A stretch of 5,978 bases of DNA from an uncultured Eubacteriales bacterium. GTDB lineage: Bacteria > Bacillota > Clostridia > Monoglobales > UMGS1388. Below, in pieces: positions 5,767 to 5,978 of the stretch (position 1 is its first letter; every line of letters starts with the position of its first letter). The stretch spans positions 1-5,978 of the forward strand of contig URVP01000095.1 in assembly GCA_900551345.1 (NCBI GenBank), in the 5' to 3' direction. Under the pieces are notes generated by a model that saw only the letters and a list, made by a program, of their open reading frames with translations, was not told the origin of the DNA and made no database searches. The translations under genes were made by a program, and so were the position numbers.

Positions 5767-5978
5767 TCACTCCATATCAAGTGTTTCTATCAACGCATCT
5801 ATAGCTTGCTGTTCATCCTCGCCATCAGCCGTTATTTCTATTTCATCGCCCTTCACCGCACCAATGCAAAGAACCATCAGCATGCTCTTAGCTTCAAATT
5901 CTTCTCCATCTTTAATTACTTTGATATTACATTTAAATTGTGATGCTGTTTTGCAGAAGTCAGCAGCAGGTCTTGCAT
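5767..5978 (-). CDS. ptsH: Phosphocarrier protein HPr (partial, N-terminus beyond right edge)
   Basis: The last 73 or so residues of HPr, the small cytosolic carrier that moves phosphate from Enzyme I (His15) to EIIA. The window opens with two bases, AT, that should be the end of the His15 codon, followed by ARPAADF and the normal HPr fold without gaps. His15 itself is therefore inferred, not seen. Counting from it, KS at 45-46 places the regulatory Ser46 at the standard position, as in Firmicutes where HPr kinase links carbon supply to catabolite repression through CcpA. Residue 49, usually Gly, is Met, and residues 48-52 read LMVLC. The C-terminal helix (EDEQQAIDALIETLDME) is typical. The stop lies 5 bases before the Enzyme I start, in the order ptsH-ptsI seen in general PTS loci. 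A Crh-like paralog, which lacks His15, is unlikely with Enzyme I adjacent. Confidence 0.95.
   Translation of the reverse strand, partial: ARPAADFCKTASQFKCNIKVIKDGEEFEAKSMLMVLCIGAVKGDEIEITADGEDEQQAIDALIETLDME
5770..5773 (-). promoter_or_regulatory. Ribosome binding site that decides the start of Enzyme I
   Basis: GGAG in the final codons of HPr is followed by the HPr stop TGA (5767-5769). The in-frame GTG at 5768-5770 overlaps the site and is ruled out as a start; ATG at 5759-5761 is 8 bases downstream. The layout closely copies the start of aldolase B. Confidence 0.8.

Noticed and set aside
5286..5804. 172-residue open frame on the plus strand over the Enzyme I start and HPr end
   Set aside because: It is antisense to two recognised genes, Ser-rich with no recognisable motif, and explained as a shadow of their codon use.

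Overview
The window is AT-rich and packed with short-gapped genes that carry strong GGAGG-type ribosome binding sites. HPr has the regulatory Ser46 typical of Firmicutes, and the left-hand gene encodes an exported protein. Together these suggest a low-GC Gram-positive bacterium, most likely an anaerobic gut-type Clostridia (inference; no taxonomic marker gene is present). All genes lie on the minus strand, so transcription runs from right to left.

Positions 5978 down to 430 are the end of one sugar-phosphotransferase (PTS) operon: HPr (cut by the right edge at about its catalytic His15), Enzyme I, and separate fructose-family EIIA, EIIB and EIIC proteins, then two paralogous class II aldolases. 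The gaps are only 4 to 24 bases. The unit ends at a strong intrinsic terminator (380-418). No operon promoter is visible; it must lie beyond the right edge.

Read as a pathway, Enzyme I takes phosphate from PEP and passes it to HPr (His15), then EIIA (His67) and EIIB (Cys9). EIIC imports a sugar that is phosphorylated on entry. The aldolases would then split a ketose phosphate into trioses. No 1-phosphofructokinase is in the window. The sugar could be fructose, with its kinase elsewhere, or another ketose such as tagatose or sorbose; the sequence does not decide this.

Left of the terminator, positions 341-369 hold a perfect consensus sigma-A promoter (TTGACA, 17 bases, TATAAT). It drives a separate gene that runs off the left edge and encodes the N-terminus of a secreted protein of unknown function.

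The families are all known. The points worth a second look are the self-contained PTS relay with its own HPr and Enzyme I, the aldolase pair without a kinase, and substitutions at normally conserved positions in Enzyme I, HPr and one aldolase. I see no RNA gene, mobile element, CRISPR array or long repeat.
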